Origin: Sequoia sempervirens
Taxonomy: Eukaryota > Streptophyta > Pinopsida > Cupressales > Cupressaceae
Direction of reading: 5' to 3'
NCBI GenBank assembly: GCA_007258455.2
Contig: VDFB02000003.1
Coordinates: 39,356,248-39,420,247 of the forward strand
Length of the DNA stretch: 64,000 nucleotides
The notes beneath the pieces were generated by a model. It did not search any database. It was not told the DNA's origin and saw only the letters and a program-made list of their open reading frames with translations. The translations under genes and the position numbers were made by a program. Position 1 is the stretch's first letter. The number at the start of each line of letters is the position of its first letter. Below, piece by piece: positions 42,158 through 54,104 of the stretch.

Positions 42158-43130
42158 ATGAGCACAAAAGTTACACACAAGGAACCAAAGGTTGGGCCTA
42201 TGGATAGACCCCTTTGTTCCACATTCATTCAAAGGGGAGAAGAAGTTGCCATTGAAGAAACGCAAAATTCAATGCGAGATGATATCACTGCTTGTTATAA
42301 AGAATATAGAAATCTCCCTAGAGAAGTTCAAGAAGCAATGCCTCTCACAAATTACATAAATATGAAGAAAGGAAGAAATTGATCAAGAATGGAGCCTAGA
42401 GTCAAGCCAAGACAAAATGAACACCATCAAGCTTTGGGTAAGTTAACATTATCTACATTTGATGGATCTAATAAGAATATTTCTTGTGCATGGGTGTAGA
42501 AATTAGATACATACCTATCATTGAAACCAATGATTGAGGACGATATCATCAAATTTGCAACCTTACACTTGGAAGGATTAGCTCGTGAATGGTGGTACCA
42601 TGGGTTGGTTACCCAAGGTCATAGACTAATAGACACATATGATGAATTCTACAAAAGGTTAATTGAGAATTTGAGAGAGTCGACAAAAAGGATTCGGAAG
42701 TCATTGGTGCAATTAATACAAGAAGGGACGGTGGAGAGCTATGTAGAAGAATTCCAAAGATTATTAGTAATGGTGCCTAATGTTTCGGAAAGAAGATTAA
42801 TTGTCCTTTTTATCGAAGGACTAATTGAATCTTTTAGGGGTATAATTAAGGCATTTGATCCATTAACCCTTCAAAAAGCTATCAAAAGAGCTTTGAATTT
42901 AGAAAGATCCATAGCCAAGAATAAGTTCTTTTAGGAAAACTCTCCTATAGGGCCAAATCTAGAACCTTTTAAAAAGTTTTTATTCTCAATAAAGATGTTA
43001 CTATCAAAGTGTAATTTTGATGAAGTGACAAAAAATGAGATGTGTCAAAACAAATTATGTTTTTCTTGTAGAAAACCATGGGAACCTAGATACCGTTGTC
43101 CGGGAAAAGGTCAAGTGCATACATAGAAGT
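42158..43130 (+). pseudogene. gag: Gag of the deleted chromovirus (broken)
   Basis: The frame opens MSTKVTHKEPKVGPMDRPLC at 42158 and stops at 42380. It continues as KLTLSTFDGSNKNISCAWV, a stop at 42497, and a long open part 42521-42931 with FATLHLEGLAREWWYHGL, QLIQEGTVESYVEEFQRLL and FIEGLIESFRGIIKAF. These are the usual retrotransposon gag core words. A zinc knuckle follows near 43050 (LCFSCRKPWEPRYRCPGKG), where the His of the C-x2-C-x4-H-x4-C pattern appears as Tyr. Capsid role is inferred from the family. Confidence 0.8.
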
Positions 43131-43735
43131 AATGTTTGATGAGGAGGGAGAATTAGAAAAAGTAGCTAAATATTCAAAGGGCACACTTGCAGCCTTGTTA
43201 GGTGCTCCTAAATATCATCCTTTTCAAGTATGGAGAGTCTTGTAGGGGCACAAAGTTATATTCTTAGTTGACAGTGGAACAACACACAATATCATTGATG
43301 AAGGATTAGTTACTAGAAGAGGGTTACAAACAAAATATTTCAATGGATTCAATGTTATAGTGGCTAACAGTTTTACCATTCCATGCATTAAGAAAATTCA
43401 ACAATTGGAGGTTACCCTTGGTAGACACAAGATGCAAGATAACTTCTATGTGGTGGACATAGGAGAAACTGATGTGGTCTTATGAGTGCAATGGCTACAC
43501 TCTTTGGGACAGTTTACTCAAAATTATCAGATTATGGAGCTAAGGTTCAAATTAGAGTGTAAAGACGTAGTGTTACAAGGCATTACTGGGGGAGCTCCTA
43601 GAGTTATAACAGCAAAAGCAATGAAAAGATTTTTTAGGAATGGACAAGTAGCATGGGCAGCACAATGTTTAGTAACATCTAAAACCATTGCAAGAAAGAG
43701 AGCTTTAGGAAGTCAATTATTCTTTTGTTAAAACT
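43131..43735 (+). pseudogene. Protease region of the deleted chromovirus
   Basis: The active-site loop reads FLVDSGTTHNIIDEGLV (about 43263-43310), so D-S-G is intact. VTLGRHKMQDNFYVVDIGET follows, then a stop (43483) where the usual WLH block resumes as VQWLHSLGQFTQNY. The open frame ends at 43729 after GQVAWAAQCLVTS. RT should follow but is absent. Confidence 0.75.
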
Positions 43736-43945
43736 ACCCCCATTGGATGATGAAGGGAAACTTATTTTAATTCCTAAGGCCATTATAAATTTTAGAGAAA
43801 GAAAGCTAAGAAATAAAACAATGATAGAATATTTGATGTGATGGAAGATCTTCCCAAAGAAGATGCAACATGGGAGAGTGAGGAAATCCTTTAGCATCCT
43901 AATTTACCTTTGCTTGAGGACAAACAATCTTGGGAAGGGTGGGAC
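43736..43945 (+). pseudogene. Chromodomain tail and polypurine stretch of the deleted chromovirus
   Basis: Reads RERKLRNKTMIEYLM, stop, WKIFPKEDATWESEEIL, stop, HPNLPLLEDKQSWEG. This is the chromodomain end that normally closes integrase in chromoviruses and binds modified histone tails. The purine-rich gggaagggtgggac precedes the 3' LTR. Confidence 0.8.
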
Positions 43946-44717
43946 TGTAATACCCCACCTAAAATTATGACAAAAATCTAAATCGCGAAAGAATTAAAAT
44001 TACCAAGACTGCACTAAAATTGCCTAGTTTGAAAGGTTGCTAGATGCATCATGTTATTACAGAATTTATAGAGGGGTTGCTGATAATTATGGACATGTTG
44101 CATTAATTACAACAATCGCTCTGAATATAATCCTAATTACAAGTCATAGAGGGTTATAAAGGAAGCGCTTAAGGGAGAATAATTAATATTATAAAAAAAT
44201 GAACAAAGTTTAGTTTTAATGAAAAGTCAAAGGGCATGTGAATGAAGAGTAATGTCTATTAGAGAAAAAGGGTATGTAAGGAAGATAAAGCAAGGGGAAG
44301 GAGACATCAATGGTGAAGACATTTTTATATTATTACTCCTTGTGGAGAGTGAACTGTGGTTTAGCAACCTGAGGATGAAACCCCTCAAGGTCTGAAATTA
44401 GAGGGAAGAAAACCCCTTAAGTTCCATTGCTGAGTTAGTAGACGAAAACCTGATTCAGGCAATTTCAAATACATTTCAAAGGCATTTTAAGAAAGATAGA
44501 TAACTGCAGATTTGAGAAAAACTAACAGCTGATATAGAGGATTAGTTCTATCTTTTTGAGGTACATCCTAAACATTAAATCTGAATTATATAATAAACTT
44601 TTGAAACTACAATTTCTAGGTTGATTACATACTTATAATTAATTGTGCAACTATTATTGTGAGCTTGGCTTTATTATATCTGAAGAAAACAAGGACAATT
44701 TAAAAGGGGACATTACA
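43946..44717 (+). repeat. 3' LTR of the deleted chromovirus
   Basis: Starts tgtaataccccacctaaaat and ends ggggacattaca. It holds about 70 extra bases (around 44250-44316) absent from the 5' LTR. Confidence 0.9.
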
Positions 44718-45948
44718 CTGGAGGTTATGTTAGTGATTTTGGTGGTTTTATTTGTGATAGGGGCAGTTTTGCTTAAATATGAAAATGAACTACAAATTGT
44801 AAGATACCGTGTCTCTTCCAATTCCTAACAATTGGGTTTCGTTATGAATACACCTCCAAAACTTGTTAAAAAAATAAAGGCATAGCTCATAGAAAACATA
44901 CGAGTATAGGAGATGAATAACAGAAAATTCAGTTGCATTTTGAGGAACTTGTGAGGTAACAAAGAATTGAGAAAAGTTTAGCATTGGCATATTGCCATAG
45001 GCACACTCCAAATTGTGCTCTTTGTAATTGCCCAATGTTTGGTGGAGGGAATACAATCATTTAACATTTCTAATGTAGTATTTCCCAAATTGGGGTTTCT
45101 AGGGTAAAATATTTTGTGTATATGTGTCGTTTGCATTTTTATTTTGTTGATATTGTTCTTGTTTCATTTCTAGCAATATATGTTGATTCTTGCACAAACT
45201 ATATTCTATTTGCTGTCATTTGCAGCTTAATTCAAGTAAGAATGGGTTACAATTTATGCATAATTTCTATTGAGTAGGAATTTGAGAAATTGCATATCAT
45301 ATTGGTAGCATGTAGTTTAATCTATGGGTATCACGGAAGTTGTCATGTTGATTTTATGATAGGAACAAGGTTGATCTGTAAACGTTTTTCAATGAATTTA
45401 ATTAAATTGCATTATATCAAATGAAGTAAAATAAGCACCCAATCCTGTTCTCGATGGATTTGCTTGCATTTATTCACTTAAATAAAGCCATTAAACATCA
45501 GCAATACAGAAAATAATAACACAAAATGCACAAATTTGGAAACACATTTAATCTGGAGAAAACCCATTGTGGGTAAAAATATTCTAGTGTAAAAAGCAAT
45601 TACTTTCTGTTCCACTTGCCAAAAAGGAAATACAGAGGTATTACAATGACCAATCTGGTCCAAACAAGCCCCAACAATACTTTCAAAATCTCAGAGCTCT
45701 AAAATGCCTCCGCCAAAACTTCCCTACTCATAAATTTTGCATACATGTGGTCTACTACAATGGCTCTCCTGAAAACACCAATAACTAGCCTGTTCTTTAC
45801 CTTATTGGAAAATCAGTTACAAATGGCCTCACCTTTTATTCCAATAGAATAGGTAAAAAAATCAAAAGAAGATGAAAAAGGCATTTCATTTGGGCGTTTT
45901 AAACTAAAGTATGGCCATTTTTATTCATTGATGATGTTGCTGTTGAGA

Positions 45949-46716
45949 TTTGGATGCCTGTCAGCTGTTTATTTGCCACCTCAGATGATTAGAGACCTTC
46001 AGTAAACCTCCAAAAAATATCAACAATTATTTAATTGAAATAAAAACATGCCTAAAGCACTTCATTAGCCAAATCTGCAATTTTGTTAAAAAACTGTTTT
46101 ACTTCATCAGCAACTGCTGTGCACTTCATCAGCCACTATTGCAGCTTCAACAACAACATTCTCAGAGCCATATTTTTGCATATGAACTTGAAACATGATG
46201 CTGTTTTTTTTACAAAAATATTCCACCTTTGATCCCATTTGACTATTGTTTTTAGCCCTGCAACAGGGCTGCACACTCATGACATGACCCCAATGGTCCA
46301 AATGTCAAAAAAAAATCAAGCCACTTAAACAGTTTCAGATTTGGATGCCTGTCAGCTGTTTATTTGCCACCTCAGATGATTAGAGACCTTTAGTAAACCT
46401 CCAAAAAATATCAACAATTATTTAATTGAAATAAAAACATGCCTAAAGCACTTCATTAGCCAAATCTGCAATTTTGGTAAAATTAAAAAAACTGTTTTAC
46501 TTCATCAGCCACTATTGCAGCTTCAACAACAACATTCTCAGAGCCATATTTTTGCATATGAACTTGAAACATGATGCTGTTTTTTTTACAAAAATATTCC
46601 ACCTTTGATCCCATTTGACTATTGTTTTTAGCCCTGCAACAGGGCTGCACACTCATGACATGACCCCAATGGTCCAAATGTCAAAAAAAAATCAAGCCAC
46701 TTAAACAGTTTCAGAT
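45949..46716. repeat. Two-copy tandem duplication, units about 391 and 377 bp
   Basis: Attggatgcctgtcagctg-type starts lie at 45950 and 46341. Both units end aaacagtttcagat. The copies are nearly identical apart from a loss of about 23 bases and a short insertion near 46480 in the second. Both encode the same minus-strand 60-codon frame, which I regard as chance. Confidence 0.9.
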
Positions 46717-46889
46717 CAAAGGTCCATGAAAGAAGTATTCAATGTTATGAAGTAGATATTTTTATAAGAAAGGAGAATAAAGAAGTGAAGAAGATGGCTA
46801 AGAAGGTGAAGAAATCCTTGAAAGAATAGTTGCGATGTTGGAATCAAACTTGGAGTGTGATGAAATTTCAAGGTGGCTTCACAGCTCAT

Positions 46890-49800
46890 AGCAGAGAACC
46901 AAAGCATCCATGGACAGTGTGGCTCAAGCCCTTTTCAAGACACTCGAGTAGAAGAATAATAACACCGGACAGAGAATGAAAGCAAAAAGGAGTTCATGGA
47001 TGAAGAGGAGCAACCCAAGAAAGGCAAAGAAAAGGATAAGGATTATACCACATGGTTTTGTAGACAAGCTATGTTGGAAAAGGCAAGGATTATGCTAGGA
47101 AGTTCCATTTACAAACTACTGAAGACAATTTGACCAAATACATGGGTGGTGGTCTGTGCATGCCTAGGTTGGATTTGTAAGCAAGTTCTCTCTATCACTT
47201 TTCAAATTGAAAATTGTGAAATGCTTGCAAGTAACATTGTGAATTGCACCTCATCTTGTTGGGCTCAATGTGTATAAGATGGCAAAGTAGGAACACCAAT
47301 GTGGCCCAAGTTTTTAGGAAATGGACAAGTGACTCCTTATCTTTGAGATCAAGAACCAGTCAGGCAGCTAAAATGAATGGGATTTGAATGGTTCTTGTAA
47401 CCATTACATCTTATAATTGATTGAGCATTCTACAACTCACATTATCTTGATTCTAGTTGTCTGATGGTTGGACATTGTGAAAACTCCATTCTATGTAACA
47501 TCTTGTCAACATTGTACCATCTATCTGTTGATTGCGCTAACGGGAATACACATTTTTGGTTTCTATATATTTGCTATCCCTTGTTATTTTAAGTTTAAAT
47601 GTATAATGTTTCTTCTGCATTAGTTTTTCACCTTCCAATGCATGCTCATTAAATTTTTAAAACTCACAGGTCAATCAGATAGACCTGTCTATTAGTTAAT
47701 CTGTATGTTGTCCATTGTTCAACCTCTTGGATTCACCATTGATTGAGCAGGTCTTGATTCAGACTTAAGGGATGTGTCATATCTAATGAGCCAAAAGACC
47801 TTGATGAAGCATGTTTGTAGAAATACTACATTGAGTAAGAAAAGAAGCAAGGTGAGGGAGAAACCTTAATGAAAAATCAATCATCTAATCAGCCACAGAA
47901 AGAGCAAAATTAGCCATCCAAATCCTACACAAAGGGTAAGTTGACGGGTATGAAAAATGCCACTGCATTAAAAAATTCTAATGCTTACAAGGATTTAAGG
48001 AATCATTGGAGTCTGTGTTAAAAAATGTGCAGGCTGACACAAATGTTGGAAGTTGCATTGGAATCACCAGAAGGACTCCAAGAAGCTAGTGGCATCCTTG
48101 GTTGAAGGAAAAGGATGGAGATAGAGAACAATTTAGATATAGATGAGAAATTGAGTTGCACTTCTATCGATGCAACTAGCATGGAGCAGGCAAAAGAAGA
48201 AATGGTCAAGCTTTTTCAAATCCAAATCCAATCTGAAAAGATAAAAGTAAATTCTCTTGTTGACATTGGCTCACTGTTTAATTTGATTTGGGATGACGTT
48301 TTTGGAGGTTTGGTTTAAAAGCTTATGATCACTCACAGCCATACTTGTGTTGGGCGAAGAAGGATGTATAAATATAATTAACCAGATGATGTAAAATCCA
48401 ATTTCACATTAATTCTGATTATGTTGGTTAGATGGAACTAGATGTTATTCCATTTGATTTATTTGATGTGTGTTTGAAATTCCTTACTTGTATCTTAGGG
48501 ATGCTCTCTTTACAAGGAAGGAAAATAAATATTGATTGGTCAAGGATGGGGTCACCTATATCATGGCATCTAAGCAAGTCCAAGCTGGCCATGGGAAGTG
48601 CCTACCAAACCAAAAGACTCTTTCAAGCAAATAAGAAAATTTATTTGCTTCTCTTTAAGGATAAGCAAGATGATGGGCTAGAAATTTTTAAGATTGGTTG
48701 TGATAACAAGGGGTTGGAAAATTTGGAGGATTTATTGTGTTCTTTTGAAGAACTATGCAAAAGTCCCAAAGGTTTGCCACCAAAAAGGCTTGTAGACCAT
48801 GGGAGTCATTAGTTGTCACATTCTCCTCTAACAAATTTGGCTTGTATGGGAAATCAATTTTGGAGAATAATCAGGTAAAAAAATGATTTCAAAAGTAGTT
48901 GGAGCAAGGAGTTGTTTGTTGAAGAACTTCACCACCATAGTCATGGTATAGAAGGACAATTCTTGGAGGATGGTCATGGACTATGGAGCATTGAACAAGA
49001 TAACCATCAATAAATTTTAAAAGTATATACTTCCCAAATATGGCTTGTTGGACCAGCTACGGTATGCTATGTTCTCCACAAAGTTGGATCTTAAGTTTGA
49101 ACTGCCCCCAAGTTTGATGGAGAACACATACAAAGCATATTTCAAAACAAAATAAGGTCTGTACGTGTTGTTGATTCTTCTTTTTGTCTTATGTAATGCA
49201 TCAGCTACTTTTTGAGATTGATGATGAGGTATTGAGACCATTCATAGATACATGTGAGATAATGAATGTGGATGATATATTGTTTTTTAGCCCTACTAGG
49301 TTAGAGCATCAAAATCCTTTGATGCAAGTTTTGCATGTATTGAAAGAAAAACAATTTTTGTGTAACATCAAGAAATCTGAGTTTGCAAAGCATAGCTAGT
49401 CTATTTGAGGCATATGGCTGGAGGAGAATTGAGAGTGGATGCAACAAAAGTTGAGTTTATCACAAATTGACCGCCTAGCTGTGGTAAGGCGCCTAGTAGA
49501 GAGGGACACAAAGCAATGCCCCTACCTTGTCTTTCAATAGAGGACATCAAAGAGAACAGAAATAGGAACTTTGTTTGGGGTGGTACAAGAGGAAATTTAT
49601 TCTTTCTTTATCCACAAAAGTAGTATCTTTACTTGCAGTTGCAGTAAGTGATAAGAGTTTCCACTGGGATAAGGAATATAGAAAGTTCTTTTGATGCTTT
49701 GAAATATAAAGTCAGTCATGCATCAATTCTTGATTTTCCTAACTTGCAATAGCCATTTGAAGTTACAAAGATTGTGAGTATGCTATGAAGGCCCTTTTAT

Positions 49801-50220
49801 TTCAGGGAGGTAAGCCAGTTTGTTATTATTCTTAAGTGTTTTCTAAAGCTGTAAGAGAAGGAAAGAATTGTTTAAATTTTCCACAAACCTCTTCAATATT
49901 TGCAATTACAAAACAAGTTGCAACATGCAAGGCACTACAAATTGATTGGAATTTTCAGGCAATTTCATTTCATGATGAGATGCAATAAAGGGAACACAAA
50001 CATGGAGGTGGATATGCAATCTAGGCCACCTGTTGTGAAGCAACTTTTGGCTCTGGTCACAATTTAAGAGGCTTATGAGGAAGCGTGCATTGAAGATGCA
50101 GATTTTGCAGAGGTATACTAATAGGTGAAGATAAAAAAATCAGATGAACAAGATAAAGCTGGTTTTCATCTGAGAAATGGGTTTCTACAAGTTGGACAGA
50201 CTATTTATATCAAAGAAGGG
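46890..50220 (+). pseudogene. Decayed Ty3/gypsy gag-pol relic
   Basis: The protease loop lies near 48252 (NSLVDIGSLFNLIWDD). A following open part (48432-48809) has SLQGRKINIDWSRMGSP. RT words across frames are: LEQGVV near 48900, SWRMVMDYGALNKITI near 48966, YGLLDQLRYAMFSTKLDLKF near 49040, then MNVDDILFFSPTRLEHQNPL (49264 onward, the catalytic box as NVDD), KEKQFLCNIKKSEFAKHS. RNase H words lie near 49785 (YAMKALLFQGG). The part before 48000 has no certain domain. Frequent stops show great age. No LTRs recognised. Confidence 0.6.
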
Positions 50221-50261
50221 AGTACTTATACTCATTAAGAAGACACATAATTGCAAAGTTT

Positions 50262-50303
50262 CACACATACATACATACATACATACATACATACATACAT
50301 ACA
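50262..50303. repeat. (ACAT)n microsatellite
   Basis: About ten uninterrupted acat units followed by imperfect tatgtacatatata. Confidence 0.95.
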
Positions 50304-52190
50304 GTATGTACATATATATATTATAAAAAAATTAAAATTATAAAATATAAAACCAGTGATACTCATAATTGCCAATAACATTATTACAATTGATCTCTGA
50401 GTGGGTGATTCTTTGCATCTGTATTACAATTAAATTATTAATTCTAAAGAGTTTGTAGGTATAATATACCAATTAATATCCCTTGAAGCTTGATGGTTTT
50501 GAGGCCATAAAGTGTTTTGGCTCCATCTTTCAAATATATAAGCACCATTTGCCAGTGATTTTATCATTTATGAACAAAAAGGAAATGTGGCAATATCTTT
50601 GAATCTTCATGGTTTTGGCACCCAACGTTATTTTGCTTCCATCTTTTTTCTTTTTGAACCTTTTTGTTCTACCCTGTCCTGTGCCTCTTTTCCTTTGCCT
50701 AATATAGACAAGTGGCTCAGAATCCTGCATGACAGCTTCTGTCTCATATCCTGCAGTGTGAACAGACCTTGTGCTTCCAACTCACAGCTGTTCTAACAGT
50801 GTACAAATTGGATTTAATTCTAGTGGAAAGACCTATATTTTGACTGACATCAATGTCTTCTTGGTGGTTTTTTCTCCATATGCATACTAACCTGCATACA
50901 CTCTCATTTATCACTTTTGGGAGATTATTTTGTTTTAAAAAAATGTCAATTTTTTTTAAAATTTATGTGCCTAGGTGCTGCAGCTCCCCTTGGGTTTGGG
51001 CCAGGTTCACCTAGGGTACTGCCTGGCTATCGAATGACTTAATATCCTTTTGTTATTTGTATCAATTTGTTATTCCAGCATTGAATGTTGTGGACTGCTC
51101 GAATTTAAAAGATTTTTATATCAGCAGAATTGCCCTTCTTTTCTATGCTGCATGCATTGAGAAATTTTCACCATTGTCTACATGTTTTGATAGATGATTG
51201 TAATACCATTTTAAAATCAGCTATTAAAATGTTGAAATCATTGAAACAGGCTAACTTCTAAAAATTAATCATGAACAGTTCATAAGATGGGAATGTAATG
51301 CTGTCTGATCTTTTTCACACTTTGGCATTGTTGTCATGGCGGTTTATGCCTCAATAGTAATGTGTACTATGTCAGGAATTTCTTCTCATTTCCTTGGTTT
51401 TGTAATTTCATAAAATTTTATTTGGTAGAGTTGATCACTAGGGTGTCAGCATTTTGCATCTATCTATGGTTCAGTTTTGAAACTGTCCTATTAGGTATGT
51501 GCACCTTTATTGTCATTTTTTAAAACATTAAAATTTTCTTTGTCATTGTTCACCATGCATCCTTTCATGTTCAATTTGGACTTTGTTACTGTTTGCATTG
51601 GTAAAAGAAAATGCATATAACTTTTTTGTTGTTATTCATGTCAAAAAAAGATGTCTTTTGTTTTTCAAAATTTCTAAGTAAACTGTCTTATTATAATTTT
51701 ATGTATGTGTGCTTTTCTCTTCTTCATTATTCCCATTTTTTATGTTTATGTGATTCCAACCAATGATCTTCGTTAATTTGTGAAGGTGAAGTTAGAATCC
51801 CGTGGTTCTGCTGAATGTGTTATTGCGTTTATCTTAGACATGCCATGGAACACTTACAATATTAATCTGGAGTAAGCTCACCTATGTAATCGAAAAGAAA
51901 AAAGTGTCATAAGTCATATCCTAGTTTTTGTCTCCACTTTACAATTAGCAAGGATGGAATCCTCCACCTCATGCAAGAATTTTCACTACTTTACTGCTGT
52001 ACAACTTGTGTATGCCTGGTCATGTAGGAGATTTGTCTATTTCTAGGTACTCTGTCTTCAGCAATTTTTAGAATGTTGCATAGAAATATTTTCTTGCCTC
52101 AGATAATTCTACTCAAAATAATAGCTAATTGAGAAAGGCAAGTAAAATGTTAAAGAATCATTCTAGGTCTCTGCTCGAAAGCTCCATATG

Positions 52191-54104
52191 TGTAATACCT
52201 CACATATGAATGCATGACCTCACAGGGAGCAACTGTTCTTCACTCCTTATGAACATCACCTTGATGCAGTAAGATGTAAAATGACAATTGTGCTTGTGCA
52301 AGATGGGTTCTTGTGAGCCACTACTCATGAAAGATGTCACAAAGATTCAGTTGATATTAACATGTAGGATTCCCAAAATACTGTATTACATAATGATGCA
52401 CTGCAGAAAATACCAAATGCATAAATAAATGGCATGCTATTGAATTATCATTCAAACTCTTGGTTGGTACTATAGTGGTGATTTGGTTAGAGAGTAATTA
52501 TATTTTTGTAGGATTTTACAATTTTTCCTCGATTCCTGATTATCCCTGTAATCTTCCCAATCAGGCAACCTTAGGAAATAGATGATTTTCCAAACATGTG
52601 CAAGCTGAAATAATGAACAATTACCAAATGTAGATGCCAAACCCTACGGAAATTGACGTTGATCAGCAAGATAACAATCATGCAAAACTCTTATCAGTCA
52701 AAATACACAACTACAAACAATGGATCCAATATCCCACAAGCTGATATGAATTTTAGAACCCTCAAACCACGAAAATATGACAAAGTATTAGCAGATCTGA
52801 TATACAACTGCTGGTACAATGCATGAAACCTTTAAAGTACACCTCCACATGCATCTTAGATTATTTATGAGGGCAGATCTGACTTTATGTGAACAAAATA
52901 ACCAATTACAAGCATCTATTATAGCAGAAATCATATTGAAAATGAGATGCTATAATACCAATTTTATTTTAGGTACCAAAATAATCAGTGGTATGTCACT
53001 TGCAGCAGCAATAAACCCTGTACCAACATGTAAAATCAACCTGCTACATAGTTATGACAATGTTTACTAATTCCAGCTCACATTAATTAGCAATTTTTAC
53101 TTACAATGGTCTATACCACATATACGGAAGGTAGATCCCTCAATAATAGATGCCAATGGCGCTGTATGGGATTTCTAAGGGTGACATAACCTATAAAATC
53201 ATCACAAAATTAATCAATAATGCTGGCACAATTAATATTGGTGGCTTGGCTCGGTACAGTATCAACAAAAGGTTGTAATCAGGTTTGCAACCTTCCTCCA
53301 ACAGCTATAGATGACTGGTATCAATAATTCTATAACTTGAAACCTCAAGTTGTATGGTAGCGCTAGGGTTGGAATGAAGGCTGGAAATAATCAATCAATG
53401 ACCAAGAATCCCCACAAACAGCAACAATATCTAATATCCCTTCAAAATCAGCAAATCTAACCCTTTCACACTATAGATGCATTGTAGTGCCATTGCATTA
53501 TAGCGGCACTGTAGCAACTGAAAATGACTTCAAATTCTCAATCAATCTTCAACAAATCAACACAATTTGTGATCCTTGGATGGAATCACCTCTAATAAAT
53601 AAGAAGGTTTTCGTCCTCACATCCAAATATGGAAATCAACAGGGTTTTCATCCTTAAATTCATATATGGAAACCAAGAGAGTTTTCATCAAATTCAAATA
53701 TGGAACCAAGAGGGTTTTCATCCTTGAATTCTTCAAATTCCAAATTGGAAGGAATAACGAAATGAAAAAATACGGATGATTTGCTTTGAGCAATTCCTCT
53801 GTTTTATGGTTTCCTTTTGGAACCTCTATTTGAATTCACTTTCCCTCCAAGTATTTAAAAATATTGTTTAAATTACAAAAAATACTTTTTAAATTACATA
53901 TTAAATAAGTGTTAAACATTTTTAAAATATTATATAGGCTCTATAATAATATTTAAGTTGCCCTTTTGAAAATAAAGTAATTGGGCCCACTTAAATTATT
54001 ATTATTATTTCCCTTGTTTTACCCCTTAGCCTATAGGAAATAAAGAATAGGCTATTGGTCCTCAATTAATTCCTTTGGTTCTTAAAAAAGGGGACATGAT
54101 AACC
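52191..54104 (+). repeat. Possible solo LTR or LTR fragment
   Basis: Starts tgtaatacctcacatatg and ends with aaaaaaggggacatgata, echoing the start and end of the chromovirus LTRs (tgtaatg/acc...ggggacattaca). No matching flanking duplication is seen, and the interior shares little obvious sequence with those LTRs. An alternative is that tgataacccc at 54098 begins another LTR. Confidence 0.3.
53600..53740. repeat. Short tandem repeat with gggttttcatcc words
   Basis: Four copies of ggttttc[ag]tc followed by aaat[ac]tatggaa-type sequence, at about 53606, 53643, 53680 and 53713, a period of 33-38 bases. Confidence 0.7.

Larger units (their letters stand above)
41140..44717 (+). mobile_element. 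Internally deleted Ty3/gypsy chromovirus with both LTRs
   Basis: 5' LTR 41140-41842, primer-binding site, gag, protease, then a jump straight to the end of a chromodomain, polypurine stretch, 3' LTR 43946-44717. The 5-bp duplication ctgga flanks it (41135-41139 and 44718-44722). RT, RNase H and most of integrase are missing. Chromodomain words near the 3' end place it in the chromovirus branch. The element is 3.6 kb where intact relatives are usually well over 5 kb. Confidence 0.85.

Noticed and set aside
46107..46677. Identical 60-codon minus-strand frames in the two tandem copies
   Set aside because: They are identical only because the DNA was recently duplicated; no protein similarity or start context seen.
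50262..50303. ACAT microsatellite as a functional element
   Set aside because: Simple repeat with no sign of function; listed only as a repeat.
52819..53070. 83-codon plus-strand frame in intron 1
   Set aside because: No family words; AT-rich chance frame within a possible LTR.
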